From contig NZ_LN868938.1 in assembly GCF_001182745.1 (NCBI RefSeq), positions 1,674,001 to 1,738,000 of the forward strand: a stretch of 64,000 bases of DNA. Direction: 5' to 3'. A model generated the notes under the pieces. That model had not been told where the DNA came from and did not search any database. It saw nothing but the letters and a program-made list of their open reading frames with translations. The DNA is from Nocardia farcinica (GTDB taxonomy: Bacteria > Actinomycetota > Actinomycetes > Mycobacteriales > Mycobacteriaceae). Each line of letters begins with the position of its first letter. The first letter of the stretch is position 1. The translations under genes were made by a program, and so were the position numbers. Positions 42,053 to 51,165 of the stretch are shown piece by piece.

Positions 42053-43027
42053 ATGGCGGCCACGGGGCCGCTGGTCGTGGTGGGCGACATCCTGCTGGAC
42101 GTGGACGTCGAGGGTACGGCGGATCGGCGCAGCCCGGACGCTCCGGTGCCGGTCGTCGATGTCACCGGCCGCACCTATCGTCCCGGCGGCGCGGGCCTGG
42201 CGGCCCGGCTGGCCGCCGACGACAGCGCCGAGGTGGTGCTGATCGCCGGCTTCGCCCCCGACGAGGCGAGCGAGCGGTTGCGCGCGCTGCTCGGTCCGCG
42301 GGTGCGCGTGGTCGCCCTGCCGCTGCACGGCGCGACCGTCCGCAAGGAGCGGGTACTCGCCACCGGGCCGTGGGCCCGGCCCGGCGCGCGCGGCGACCAG
42401 CGCGGCCGCCGGGCCCTGATCACCCGCATCGACTACGGCGACGGCCGGATCGGCACCGACCCGCTCCCGGACGACGCGCTCGACGCGCTCGCCGCCGCGC
42501 GCGGTGTGCTGGTGTCGGATTACGGGCGCGGCGCGAGCGCGCACCCGCACCTGCGGGCGGTCCTGAAGAACGCCGCGGCGCCGGTGGTGTGGGATCCGCA
42601 TCCGCGCGGCGCGGCGCCCGTGCCGGGCATGACGCTGGTGACACCGAATCGCGGCGAGGCGCTGGACCAGCTGGCCGCCCCGCCCACCACGGACACCGAC
42701 CTGTGCGCGCTGACCCGGCGGTGGGGCGTTCGGGCGGTGGCGGTCACCCTCGGGTCGGAGGGCGCGCTGGTGTGCGGGCGGCACGAGTGCACCCGGATCG
42801 CCCTGCCCGCCGAGCGACGCGGCCCGGACGGGTGCGACACCTGCGGCGCGGGCGACCGTTTCGCCACCGCCGCGACGGCCGCCCTGGCCGACGGCCACGA
42901 CCTCGAGCAGGCGGTGCGGCGCGCGGTGTACGCCGCGGCCGATTTCGTGGCCCGCGGCGCGGCGGGCACCGTCTCGGTCACGGAATCGGCGGTGCCCGAA
43001 CCGGTCTCGGTGACGTCGTGGGCGTGA
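42053..43027 (+). CDS. PfkB family sugar kinase, HldE kinase-domain-like
   Basis: 324 aa, ATG right after the gmhA stop. VVGDILLDVDVEG opens the fold, RSPDAPVPVVDV resembles the REAPVPVVDV of HldE, and the C-terminal DTCGAGDRFATAA is the PfkB anion-hole and catalytic Asp. The RPGGAGLAARLAA segment replaces the Asn found in HldE (PGGAGNTAANLAA). It is a stand-alone kinase domain without a nucleotidyltransferase. It may phosphorylate heptose 7-phosphate at C1 in parallel with HldE, or another sugar. Confidence 0.82.
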   Translation: MAATGPLVVVGDILLDVDVEGTADRRSPDAPVPVVDVTGRTYRPGGAGLAARLAADDSAEVVLIAGFAPDEASERLRALLGPRVRVVALPLHGATVRKERVLATGPWARPGARGDQRGRRALITRIDYGDGRIGTDPLPDDALDALAAARGVLVSDYGRGASAHPHLRAVLKNAAAPVVWDPHPRGAAPVPGMTLVTPNRGEALDQLAAPPTTDTDLCALTRRWGVRAVAVTLGSEGALVCGRHECTRIALPAERRGPDGCDTCGAGDRFATAATAALADGHDLEQAVRRAVYAAADFVARGAAGTVSVTESAVPEPVSVTSWA

Positions 43028-43980
43028 CGCTGGCGCTGCGCGCGCTCGGGCTCGGCGATCTGCTCACCGCGCTGCCCGCCCTGCGCGCCCTGCGCGCGGC
43101 CCGCCCCGACGACCGGCTCGTCCTCGCCGCCCCCGGCTGGCTGCGCCCGATCGTCGACCTGGCCTGCTGTGTGGACGAACTGCACGAGACACCCGGCCTC
43201 GGCCGACTGCACTGGACCGGCCCGCCGCCCGACCTGGCGGTGAATCTGCACGGACGCGGACCCCAGAGCATCGCCGACCTGCTCGCCACGGGCGCGACGC
43301 GGCTGATCACCCACGCGCACCCGGATTTTCCGATCCCGGGCCCGTCGTGGTCGCCGACCGCCCACGAGGTGCGGCGCTGGTGCGATCTGCTCGCGGGGGC
43401 CGGCATTCCCGCCGATCCGGCCCGCCTCGACCTGGCTCCCCCGCCCGAGGGCACCCCGCACACGGGCGCGGTGGTGGTACATCCGGGCGGCAGTTCGGCC
43501 GCGCGGCGCTGGCCCGCCGACCGGTTCGCCGAGGTCGCCGCCTACCTGCGCGGCCGCGCCGACCGCGTGCTCGTCACCGGCGACGCCGCCGAACGGCCGC
43601 TGGCCGAATCCGTCGCCGCCCGTGCGGGTCTCGGCCCGGACGCGGTGCTGGCGGGCGAACTCGACCTGCGTGAACTCGCCGCCACGGTGGACGGCGCGGC
43701 CCTGGTGGTCTGCTCGGACACCGGCGTCGGTCACCTCGCGACCGCCTTCGGCACGCCCTCGGTGGTGCTGTTCGGCCCCAACCCGCCCGCCTGGTGGGGT
43801 CCGCCTCCGCAGCGCCGCCGCCACGTCGCGTTGTGGGCCGGGCACATCGGCGACCCGCACGGCGACACCGTCGATCCGGGCCTGCTCGCCCTCGGCACCG
43901 ACGAGGTGATCGCCGCCGTCCGCGCCCAGCTCACCCGGTGGCCGCCCCGCGCGCGCCAGGACAGCCCGGCGCCCTCCTGA
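43024..43980 (+). CDS. Family 9 glycosyltransferase (heptosyltransferase-like)
   Basis: 318 aa from the GTG overlapping the kinase stop; GTG 43018 is an alternative. LALRALGLGDLLTALPALRALRA, VVVHPGGSSAARRWPADRFAEVA and VVCSDTGVGHLATAFGTPSVVLF are the three GT9 blocks, and FGPNPPAWWGPPP follows. Last gene of the operon; a hairpin follows 10 bp after the stop. Third heptosyltransferase candidate of the region. Confidence 0.87.
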   Translation: MTLALRALGLGDLLTALPALRALRAARPDDRLVLAAPGWLRPIVDLACCVDELHETPGLGRLHWTGPPPDLAVNLHGRGPQSIADLLATGATRLITHAHPDFPIPGPSWSPTAHEVRRWCDLLAGAGIPADPARLDLAPPPEGTPHTGAVVVHPGGSSAARRWPADRFAEVAAYLRGRADRVLVTGDAAERPLAESVAARAGLGPDAVLAGELDLRELAATVDGAALVVCSDTGVGHLATAFGTPSVVLFGPNPPAWWGPPPQRRRHVALWAGHIGDPHGDTVDPGLLALGTDEVIAAVRAQLTRWPPRARQDSPAPS

Positions 43981-43990
43981 CACCGGCACC

Positions 43991-44016
43991 GTAGCGCCCT
44001 CGACGAGGCGCGCTAC
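43991..44016. terminator. Bidirectional hairpin terminator
   Basis: GTAGCGC-CCTCG and CGAGG-C-GCGCTAC pair over 12 bases with a single bulged C, between the convergent GT9 and the membrane-protein gene of the type VII trio. It overlaps the stop codon of the leftward gene. Confidence 0.7.
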
Positions 44017-45011
44017 CCCATCGCGATCGAGGCGATCAGTGTGCGCCCGGCCTGGGTGCGGGTGGCGATGACCTGGGTGAAGGTCTTGGGCTGTTCGTTC
44101 GGGTACTGCTGGGTCAACCGCACCTCCCAGCGGGCCAGCCCGTCGAGCGCGGGCGCCGCCGTCGCCTTGCCGATCCGCACGCAGTAGCGGGTGCCGACCG
44201 GCACCTGATCGATACCGCGCTGGATCTGGTCGGCGGGTGGGACGGCGGCGTCGGGGGTGACGACCGCGCGGGCGGCGGCGCCGGAACGCAGCACGTAGTA
44301 GGCGTGCTCGAAGGCCAGGATCGCGGACGGTCCGTCGGTGGTGCCGCCGGGGCCGGTGCCCGAGACGATGTCACCGGAGTTGCGTTGCTCGCAGCCGGGG
44401 GTCGCCACCGGGGGCGCGACCGTGGTCGGTGCGACGGCCGGGGGCGGGGCCGCCACCGAGGTCGGCGCGCTCGACGGCTCGGCACCGGGCAGCACCGCCC
44501 ACAGGATCGAGCCGACCGCGACCAGCACCCCGACGACGACCAGCACCGCCAGCACCCGGTCGCCGCCGGAGCGGCCGTCCTCGCGCTGGGGACGCGGTCT
44601 GCGCAGCGCTGGGCCCGGATTGCCGCCGGTGCGGTCGACGAGCGAGGGCAACAGCCGTGGCGCCTCCTCCGCGGCCGGTTCCTCCGGCTCCGGCGCGGGC
44701 TCGTCGAGTGGAGCGCGCGGCAGCGGCGGCTCGCCCGGACGGGCCCGCGACGGCGACGGCTGGAGCCATTCGGACCAGTCGCCGCTGGGGCGCGACTGAT
44801 CGGGCACCGGAAGCGGCGGGATCGGTTCGCCGGTGCTGTGCGCGTCGATCACTCCCGGCTCCGGGCGCGGCGGGCGACCGCGCTCGGCGGCCGGTGGCCG
44901 CTTGCGTTTGCGCCTGCCCTTGGGCGGTTCGGGCAGCCGCAGCATGGGCAGGCCGGTGTCGAACGGGTTCGGGTTCGGAGGTGTGCGCGGGTCTCGGTCA
45001 GAGGGCGTCAT
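44013..45011 (-). CDS. Membrane-anchored protein of a type VII secretion-like operon
   Basis: 332 aa from ATG 45011, overlapping the preceding gene by 14 bp. A long proline/acid-rich cytoplasmic region (1-150) precedes one membrane helix VLAVLVVVGVLVAVGSILWAV (about 153-173) and a Pro/Ala/Thr linker. A compact extracytoplasmic domain with two Cys follows (GCEQRNSGDIVSG and TRYCVRIG), including ILAFEHAYYVLRSG. It resembles proteins often found beside Nocardia and Mycobacterium ESX substrates. Its role is unknown. Confidence 0.7.
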   Translation of the reverse strand: MTPSDRDPRTPPNPNPFDTGLPMLRLPEPPKGRRKRKRPPAAERGRPPRPEPGVIDAHSTGEPIPPLPVPDQSRPSGDWSEWLQPSPSRARPGEPPLPRAPLDEPAPEPEEPAAEEAPRLLPSLVDRTGGNPGPALRRPRPQREDGRSGGDRVLAVLVVVGVLVAVGSILWAVLPGAEPSSAPTSVAAPPPAVAPTTVAPPVATPGCEQRNSGDIVSGTGPGGTTDGPSAILAFEHAYYVLRSGAAARAVVTPDAAVPPADQIQRGIDQVPVGTRYCVRIGKATAAPALDGLARWEVRLTQQYPNEQPKTFTQVIATRTQAGRTLIASIAMG

Positions 45012-46359
45012 CACCGAAGTCGCCGATCACGGCGGCGGGCACCGTCACCGTCTCGGGCAGGATCTCCGACGCGGGCACCGTCACCCCGAGCTGACCGTCC
45101 CGCGGCCTGCGGTCCTGATCGCCGCCGACCGCGGGCGGCATCGCCATCCCGCCCGTCGTGCCCGGCTGGTGGGTGGGCGGCTCCGGCGCCGGCTCGGCCG
45201 CGAACGGCGCCTGGGCCAGCGGCGTCTCGGGTTCGGGGGCCGGGACCGATTCGCCCGCGGGCGGCTCCGGTTCGGGTTCCTCGGCGGGTGGCGGGTCGGT
45301 CTTCGGTGCGGGCGCGGCGGTGCCCGGTGCGGCCATGAGCGGTGCGGAACTCGACGGGCCGGTGCCACCGCCGAAGTCGATGAGTTTGGACGGCGCGCCA
45401 CCGGACTGGCCGCCCGCGCCGTTGTTCGTGGTGCTGCCCGGGTTCAGCAGTTCGGGGATGGCCTTGTCGATCGCCTTGTCCGCCGAGGCGGCGACGGTGT
45501 CCATCGCGTGCGTGCCGACCTCGACGATCTTGTCGATGAGGTGGGTGCCGATGTCGACGCCGGCGGTGATCGCCGCCGTGCCCAGCTGCACGCCCGCCGA
45601 CACGAGCTGCTGCTGCAACTGCAACTGCGCGATCAGCGCGGGGTCGAGCGGTTGGCCGTCGGCGGTGGTGGTCGGATATCCGGTGCTCGGCGTGTTGGCG
45701 AAGTAGGTGACCGGCGTGGACGTACCGCCGATACCGCCCTGCCCGGTGACCCCGGCGGGCGTGGTGACGGTGAGCGGGCCCATCGCGTCCAGGCGCCCGG
45801 TGTGCCCGTCCATCTCGGTCCGGGCCGCGGTGACCGTGGTGATGGCCTCGCGCAGCGCGGTGGCGGCACGGTCGATCACCGCGTCGGTCTCCGGCGCGGA
45901 CCCGGCGTTGGCCAGGATCACCCGCGCGTCGGCGCGGAAGTCGGCGATGATCTGGTCCACCTTGCGGGCCGCGCGGGCACTGGTCGCCTGCGCGTCGGCC
46001 AGCACCGACAGGTAGGCCGGGCCACGATCGGAGATCTCCCCGAGCTGGGTCTGCGTGGTGCGCAGCGCGGGCACGGCGGCGTCGGCGCCGGTGGAGGTCC
46101 AGGTCGATTCGAGGGCGTGCAGGCCGTCGCGGTGCGGCGCCTCGGAATCGGCCGCCCGGTTCGCCGCCGCCGACAGCGCGGTGGTGATCCCGCGATCGGG
46201 CAGGGTGGCGCCGGAACCGAGCGAGGCGCGCAATGCCAGCATCGGCTGCACGAGCGCGGCGATCATCGGCGGGTCGGCCGCCGGATCGGGGGTGACGGAA
46301 ACGGTGTCGTTCGCGGCGTTTTCGGGGCGGCGCCTGCGTAATCCGGTGAGCGTCCTCAT
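44998..46359 (-). CDS. ESX-associated secreted-protein-like, helical with proline-rich tail
   Basis: 453 aa, start overlapping the stop of the EspC-like gene (ATGA). Residues 30-180 are long alpha-helices with heptad character (ALRASLGSGATLPDRGITTALSAA, then AARKVDQIIADFRADARVIL). Residues 180-260 contain a Gly/Thr-rich stretch and ALIAQLQLQQQLVSAGVQLG. The last 150 residues are Pro/Glu/Ala-rich and disordered. No signal peptide. The order small EspC-like, large helical, membrane protein recalls EspA/EspC-type T7SS cargo pairs. Not firmly assigned. Confidence 0.65.
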   Translation of the reverse strand: MRTLTGLRRRRPENAANDTVSVTPDPAADPPMIAALVQPMLALRASLGSGATLPDRGITTALSAAANRAADSEAPHRDGLHALESTWTSTGADAAVPALRTTQTQLGEISDRGPAYLSVLADAQATSARAARKVDQIIADFRADARVILANAGSAPETDAVIDRAATALREAITTVTAARTEMDGHTGRLDAMGPLTVTTPAGVTGQGGIGGTSTPVTYFANTPSTGYPTTTADGQPLDPALIAQLQLQQQLVSAGVQLGTAAITAGVDIGTHLIDKIVEVGTHAMDTVAASADKAIDKAIPELLNPGSTTNNGAGGQSGGAPSKLIDFGGGTGPSSSAPLMAAPGTAAPAPKTDPPPAEEPEPEPPAGESVPAPEPETPLAQAPFAAEPAPEPPTHQPGTTGGMAMPPAVGGDQDRRPRDGQLGVTVPASEILPETVTVPAAVIGDFGDDAL

Positions 46360-46679
46360 GCCAGCTCCTCCCCCGCCTTGTCCAGCGCGGCGGCCGTCTC
46401 GGCGTCGCCGGTCCGCATCGCGCTGTCGTAGTCGCGCAGCACCCGGCCGTAGGCGGCGACCAACTGGCCCGCCGTGGTGAGGGCCTGGGTGTGTTCGGCG
46501 ACCGCGGCGGTGAACCGGGCCGCGAATCCCGCACCGAGCAACCCGAGATCGGCTTCGAGCCGCGCCTGATCGACCGCCCCGGCGCTGGCCGCCGCCGCGT
46601 CGGCGAGTTGTTCGGAGACGGTGTCCGCTATCGCGGTGTACGCGGCGATCGCCGCCGGATCGAGCTTCAGCGTGTCCAT
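46356..46679 (-). CDS. EspC-like type VII secretion target
   Basis: 107 aa, all helical, no signal peptide, no Cys. LDPAAIAAYTAIADTVSEQLADA at the start and LLGAGFAARFTAAVAEHTQALT in the middle, with RVLRDYDSAMRTGDAETA near the end, match the ESX-secretion EspC/WXG-like fold (PF10824). It lacks a textbook WXG turn and an exact YxxxD/E signal in the expected spot. First gene of a three-gene minus-strand operon. No EccC or EccD core is in the window. Confidence 0.65.
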   Translation of the reverse strand: MDTLKLDPAAIAAYTAIADTVSEQLADAAAASAGAVDQARLEADLGLLGAGFAARFTAAVAEHTQALTTAGQLVAAYGRVLRDYDSAMRTGDAETAAALDKAGEELA

Positions 46680-46761
46680 CGTTCCCCCTTCACGGAAACC
46701 AAACTGATCGCTGCCGCATCACGCCCCACCATCCTCGCATGCCGGGCAGTGGAATAACCCC

Positions 46762-46791
46762 TGGCAGCCCGAAAGTTGGTGCCGGTATACA
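46762..46791 (+). promoter_or_regulatory. Candidate promoter of the MFS exporter
   Basis: TGGCAG at 46762-46767 and TATACA at 46786-46791 with an 18-bp spacer, 51 bp before the GTG start. It lies in the 163-bp divergent gap before the T7SS trio. Confidence 0.35.
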
Positions 46792-46842
46792 GAACGCGGG
46801 CACGCGCTGCCCGAATCCGACCCACCCGAGGAGATCCGCGCA

Positions 46843-48258
46843 GTGGCGACCGAGACGACATCAGCAGGCATCGGCTTACGTTCCGACCGTGGTCCGATCC
46901 TCGCCGCGCTGATGTTGTCCACCGGGCTGGTCGCCCTCGATTCCACGATCATCGCGACCGCGGTGCTCTCGATCACCCGGTCTCTCGGCGGATTCGCGCA
47001 GTTCCCGTGGTTGTTCTCGATCTACCTGCTGGCGCAGGCGGTCACGGTGCCGATCTACGGCAAGCTCGCCGACACGCTGGGCCGCAAACCGGTGATCCTG
47101 TTCGGCATCGGCATGTTCGCGGTGGGTTCGCTGCTGTGCGGACTCGCGACGAGCATGCCCGCGCTGATCGTGTTCCGCGCCCTGCAGGGTGTGGGCGCGG
47201 GCGCGATCCAGCCGATGACGATGGTGATCGCGGGCGATCTCTACACCCTCACCGAGCGGGCCAAGGTGCAGGGCTATCTGGCCAGCGTGTGGGCGATGTC
47301 CTCGGTGGCGGGTCCGCTGCTGGGCGGGGTGTTCGCCGACTTCGTCAGCTGGCGCTGGATCTTCCTGATCAACCTGCCGCTGGCCGCGGTGGCCGCGTGG
47401 ACGCTGGTGCGCAGCTTCCACGAGCACCCGCAACGGCGCGATCAACGCATCGACTACCTCGGCGCGGCCCTGCTGACCGTGGGCGCGGGCGCGGTGATCC
47501 TCGGCCTGCTCGAGGGCGGGCAGGCGTGGGCGTGGTCCTCGCCGGTGAGCATCGGCGTCTTCGGCGGCGGCGCGCTGGCGCTGGTGCTGTTCGTGCTGGT
47601 GGAACGGCGTGCGGGCAACGCGATCCTGCCGCTGTGGGTGTTCACCCGGCGGGTGGTGGTGGCCAGCAGCCTGATGTCGGTGCTGATCGGCGCGCTGCTG
47701 CTCGGGCTCACCTCCTACGTGCCGACCTTCACCCAGGGTGTGCTCGGCACCGGCGCGCTGGTCGCCGGTCTCACCGTCGGCGCGTTGACGCTGGGCTGGC
47801 CGCTGGCCGCCTCGCAGGCCGGGCGGGTGTACCTGCGCATCGGCTTCCGCGGCAGCGCGCTGATCGGCAGCGGCCTGGCCGTGCTCGGTGCGGCGTCGAC
47901 CTTGCTGATCGACCAGGACTCGACGCTGTGGCAGGTGTCGCTGTCGTGTTTCGTGATCGGCGCGGGCATGGGCCTGGTCGCCACGCCCAGCCTGATCGCG
48001 GCGCAGACCAGCGCGGAATGGTCCGAGCGGGGCGTGGTGACCTCGGCGAACATGTTCGCGCGCTCGCTGGGCAGCGCGGTGGGGGTGGCCGTGTTCGGCG
48101 CGATCGTCAACGCCCGCGTCGGCGGTGCCGAACACCCGGCGCCGGCGGTGCTCGCCGACGCGGTGCACCTGGTGTTCGTCGCGGTCGTCGTGTCGGCGGT
48201 GGTGTTGCTGGCCGCCTCGGCCATGCTGCCGGGCCGGGCGGTCGACGGCACCGGGTAG
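46843..48258 (+). CDS. MFS drug exporter, DHA2 (EmrB/QacA) family
   Basis: 471 aa from GTG 46843 behind GAGGAG. About 14 membrane segments. VALDSTIIATAVLSI is the DHA2 motif D1 region, YGKLADTLGRKPVILFG motif A, and VWAMSSVAGPLLGGVFADFVSWRWIF motif C. These antiporters expel hydrophobic drugs in exchange for protons. No adjacent regulator. Divergent from the T7SS trio. Confidence 0.87.
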   Translation: MATETTSAGIGLRSDRGPILAALMLSTGLVALDSTIIATAVLSITRSLGGFAQFPWLFSIYLLAQAVTVPIYGKLADTLGRKPVILFGIGMFAVGSLLCGLATSMPALIVFRALQGVGAGAIQPMTMVIAGDLYTLTERAKVQGYLASVWAMSSVAGPLLGGVFADFVSWRWIFLINLPLAAVAAWTLVRSFHEHPQRRDQRIDYLGAALLTVGAGAVILGLLEGGQAWAWSSPVSIGVFGGGALALVLFVLVERRAGNAILPLWVFTRRVVVASSLMSVLIGALLLGLTSYVPTFTQGVLGTGALVAGLTVGALTLGWPLAASQAGRVYLRIGFRGSALIGSGLAVLGAASTLLIDQDSTLWQVSLSCFVIGAGMGLVATPSLIAAQTSAEWSERGVVTSANMFARSLGSAVGVAVFGAIVNARVGGAEHPAPAVLADAVHLVFVAVVVSAVVLLAASAMLPGRAVDGTG

Positions 48259-48322
48259 CCCGGGATTACCGGCCCGGCGCGGGACGTTGTCCTGACCAGA
48301 CATCCGTTCGCGAAGGAGCCCC

Positions 48323-49315
<993 letters not shown>

Positions 49316-49334
49316 TCCCCCGGCTCGGGGCGGG

Positions 49335-50171
49335 TCACCGCAGGGGGAAGCCCTGGTTGTGCAGGGCGGTGCGGAGGCGGTCGCGGCCGGCGAGGCTGCG
49401 GGCGGAGGCGAGACGGGCCAGCACCCGCTCGGTCCAGGAGTGCGCGAGATCCTGCTCGCCGTAGAACTCGGCGATGCGGCGCTCGTAGGTGGCGACGTGC
49501 GAGCGCTGCTCGGGGAGCCGGTAGGTTTCCCGGTGCAGTACCGCCTGCTGTGGCAGGCGCGGCTTGACCTGGGCGCGCTCGGCCGGGTCGGGATGGCCGA
49601 CCACCAGGCCGAAGGTCGCGAAAACCCCTGGCGGGAGCTGGAGTTCGGTCGCGACCGCCTCCGGATGATTGCGCAACGCCCCGATGTAGACCGTGCCGAG
49701 GCCGAGGGATTCGGCGGCCACCACCGCGTTCTGCGCCGCCAGCGCCGCGTCGATGAAGCCGACGTAGCTGGACTCGAGATAGTCGGCTCCGGCCAGCGGG
49801 GCGTCGTGGTCGGCGGCGAGCTGGCGCAACCGCGCGAAATCGGCCGTCCACACCAGCAGCAGCGGCGCCCGCACCACGTGCGCCTGGTCACCGGCCAGGG
49901 CCGCCAGCCGGGCCTTGCGATCGGGGTCGCGGACCGCGACCACACTCCACACCTGCAGGTTGGACGAGGTCGGCGCCGACTGCGCGGCCGAGATCAGCAG
50001 TCGCAACGTGTCGTCGGACACCGGGTCGGGCAGGTAGCGGCGCACCGAACGGTGCTCGTGCAGCACCGCCAGTGTGGCGTTCCACACGGCGGGCTCGGGC
50101 ACCTGCGCGTCCCGGTACCGGGTGCGCACGGTCTCGGCCGGAGAGGGGGCGATCTGCGTCATGGCGGTCAT
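49335..50171 (-). CDS. Nitroreductase family NAD(P)H-dependent flavin oxidoreductase, NfsA-like
   Basis: 278 aa from ATG 50171; a second in-frame ATG at 50162 is possible. EHRSVRRYLPDPVSDDTL is the FMN-contacting Arg-Ser-x-Arg motif, AAQSAPTSSNLQVWSVVAV follows, and FGLVVGHPDPAERAQVKPRLP is the NfsA-type tail. It reduces nitroaromatics or quinones, or related electron acceptors, with NAD(P)H. Convergent with the LLM oxidoreductase. Confidence 0.85.
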   Translation of the reverse strand: MTAMTQIAPSPAETVRTRYRDAQVPEPAVWNATLAVLHEHRSVRRYLPDPVSDDTLRLLISAAQSAPTSSNLQVWSVVAVRDPDRKARLAALAGDQAHVVRAPLLLVWTADFARLRQLAADHDAPLAGADYLESSYVGFIDAALAAQNAVVAAESLGLGTVYIGALRNHPEAVATELQLPPGVFATFGLVVGHPDPAERAQVKPRLPQQAVLHRETYRLPEQRSHVATYERRIAEFYGEQDLAHSWTERVLARLASARSLAGRDRLRTALHNQGFPLR

Positions 50172-50232
50172 GATGGTCGCCGCGGGCCACCCCGTCTCCG
50201 GTAACCCTCACCCTGAACCGAAAGCGCGGGGC

Positions 50233-51099
50233 TCAGTTGCGGGCGAGGCGCCCGGTGGCGGCGGTGACGGCGGCGGCGAGGACGGCGCGGACGGCCAGGC
50301 CCGCGGCGACCAGCGGGGCGGCGAGGATCCAGGGGGTGCCGCGGTGGTAGTCGCAGTAGAAGCGCAGCGCCGAGCGGTGGTGCGCGCGGACCTTGCGGAA
50401 GGGCGCCGAGCGCATGCTGCCGCCCTCGCGGTGCCGGATCTCGACGGTGGGGTCGAGGACGACGCGCCAGCCCGCCCGGTGCATGTTCAGCGCCATCTGC
50501 ACTTCCTCGAAGTAGAGGAAGTAGCGCTCGTCGAAGCCGCCGACCTGGTCGAAGGCGGCGCGACGGAACAGCATGCAGCAGCCGGAGATCCAGTCCACGT
50601 CGCCGGGGCCGGTCAGCTGGGGGCCGAAGTAGCGGCGGGTGGCCGGGTTGCCGGGCCACACCCCGCCCAGCAGGGCGTGCGCGACACCGACGAGCAGCGA
50701 CGGGAAGCGGCGGCCGGACGGGTACGGGGTGCCGTCCAAGCGCAGGATCTTCGGGCCGATCATGCCGATGCGGTCGTCGGCGCGCGCGGTCTCGACCAGT
50801 CCGGCGACGGCACCGGGCGCGAGCTGGGTGTCCGGATTGGCGACCAGCAGCCATTCGGCGTCGGTCTGCGCCGCGGCCTGATTGATCGCGCGCGAGAGGC
50901 CGACGTTGCGGGTGTTGCGGATGACGCGGCCGCCGTAGTCGGCGACGAGGTCGGGACCGTTGTCGGTGCTGGTGTTGTCCACACACACCACGTCCACCGC
51001 CAGCGGCTCCACCGCGGGACCGAGCGAATCCAGGAAACGGGGCAGATCCTCGGCGCTCTGGTAGGTCACCAGCAGCACCCCGACCGTCTTGTCACGCAT
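50233..51099 (-). CDS. Family 2 glycosyltransferase, WbbL-like rhamnosyltransferase
   Basis: 288 aa. GVLLVTYQSAEDLPRFLDSL opens the GT-A fold, VCVDNTSTDNG and VANPDTQLAPGAV (the D-x-D equivalent) follow. DWISGCCMLFRRAAFDQVGGFDERYFLYFEE is the conserved acceptor block shared with mycobacterial WbbL. WbbL adds rhamnose to the GlcNAc-PP-decaprenyl linker that joins arabinogalactan to peptidoglycan. Whether this is that enzyme or a relative cannot be settled here. A basic, Ala-rich amphipathic tail may bind membrane. Confidence 0.75.
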   Translation of the reverse strand: MRDKTVGVLLVTYQSAEDLPRFLDSLGPAVEPLAVDVVCVDNTSTDNGPDLVADYGGRVIRNTRNVGLSRAINQAAAQTDAEWLLVANPDTQLAPGAVAGLVETARADDRIGMIGPKILRLDGTPYPSGRRFPSLLVGVAHALLGGVWPGNPATRRYFGPQLTGPGDVDWISGCCMLFRRAAFDQVGGFDERYFLYFEEVQMALNMHRAGWRVVLDPTVEIRHREGGSMRSAPFRKVRAHHRSALRFYCDYHRGTPWILAAPLVAAGLAVRAVLAAAVTAATGRLARN

Positions 51100-51165
51100 G
51101 GGCCGCGAACCTACCAGCGCGCGGCGTTCGGTGCGAAGTCGAGCCGCGGCCCGCGGCCGACGGGC

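Noticed and set aside
44833..46341. 502-aa rightward frame opposite the type VII trio
   Set aside because: Arg/Gly-rich antisense translation; the leftward frames have overlaps, ribosome context and protein-like composition.
49316..49334. Short CCCCG-gct-CGGGG dyad between convergent genes
   Set aside because: Only 5-bp arms and common by chance at this GC content, so not listed as a terminator.
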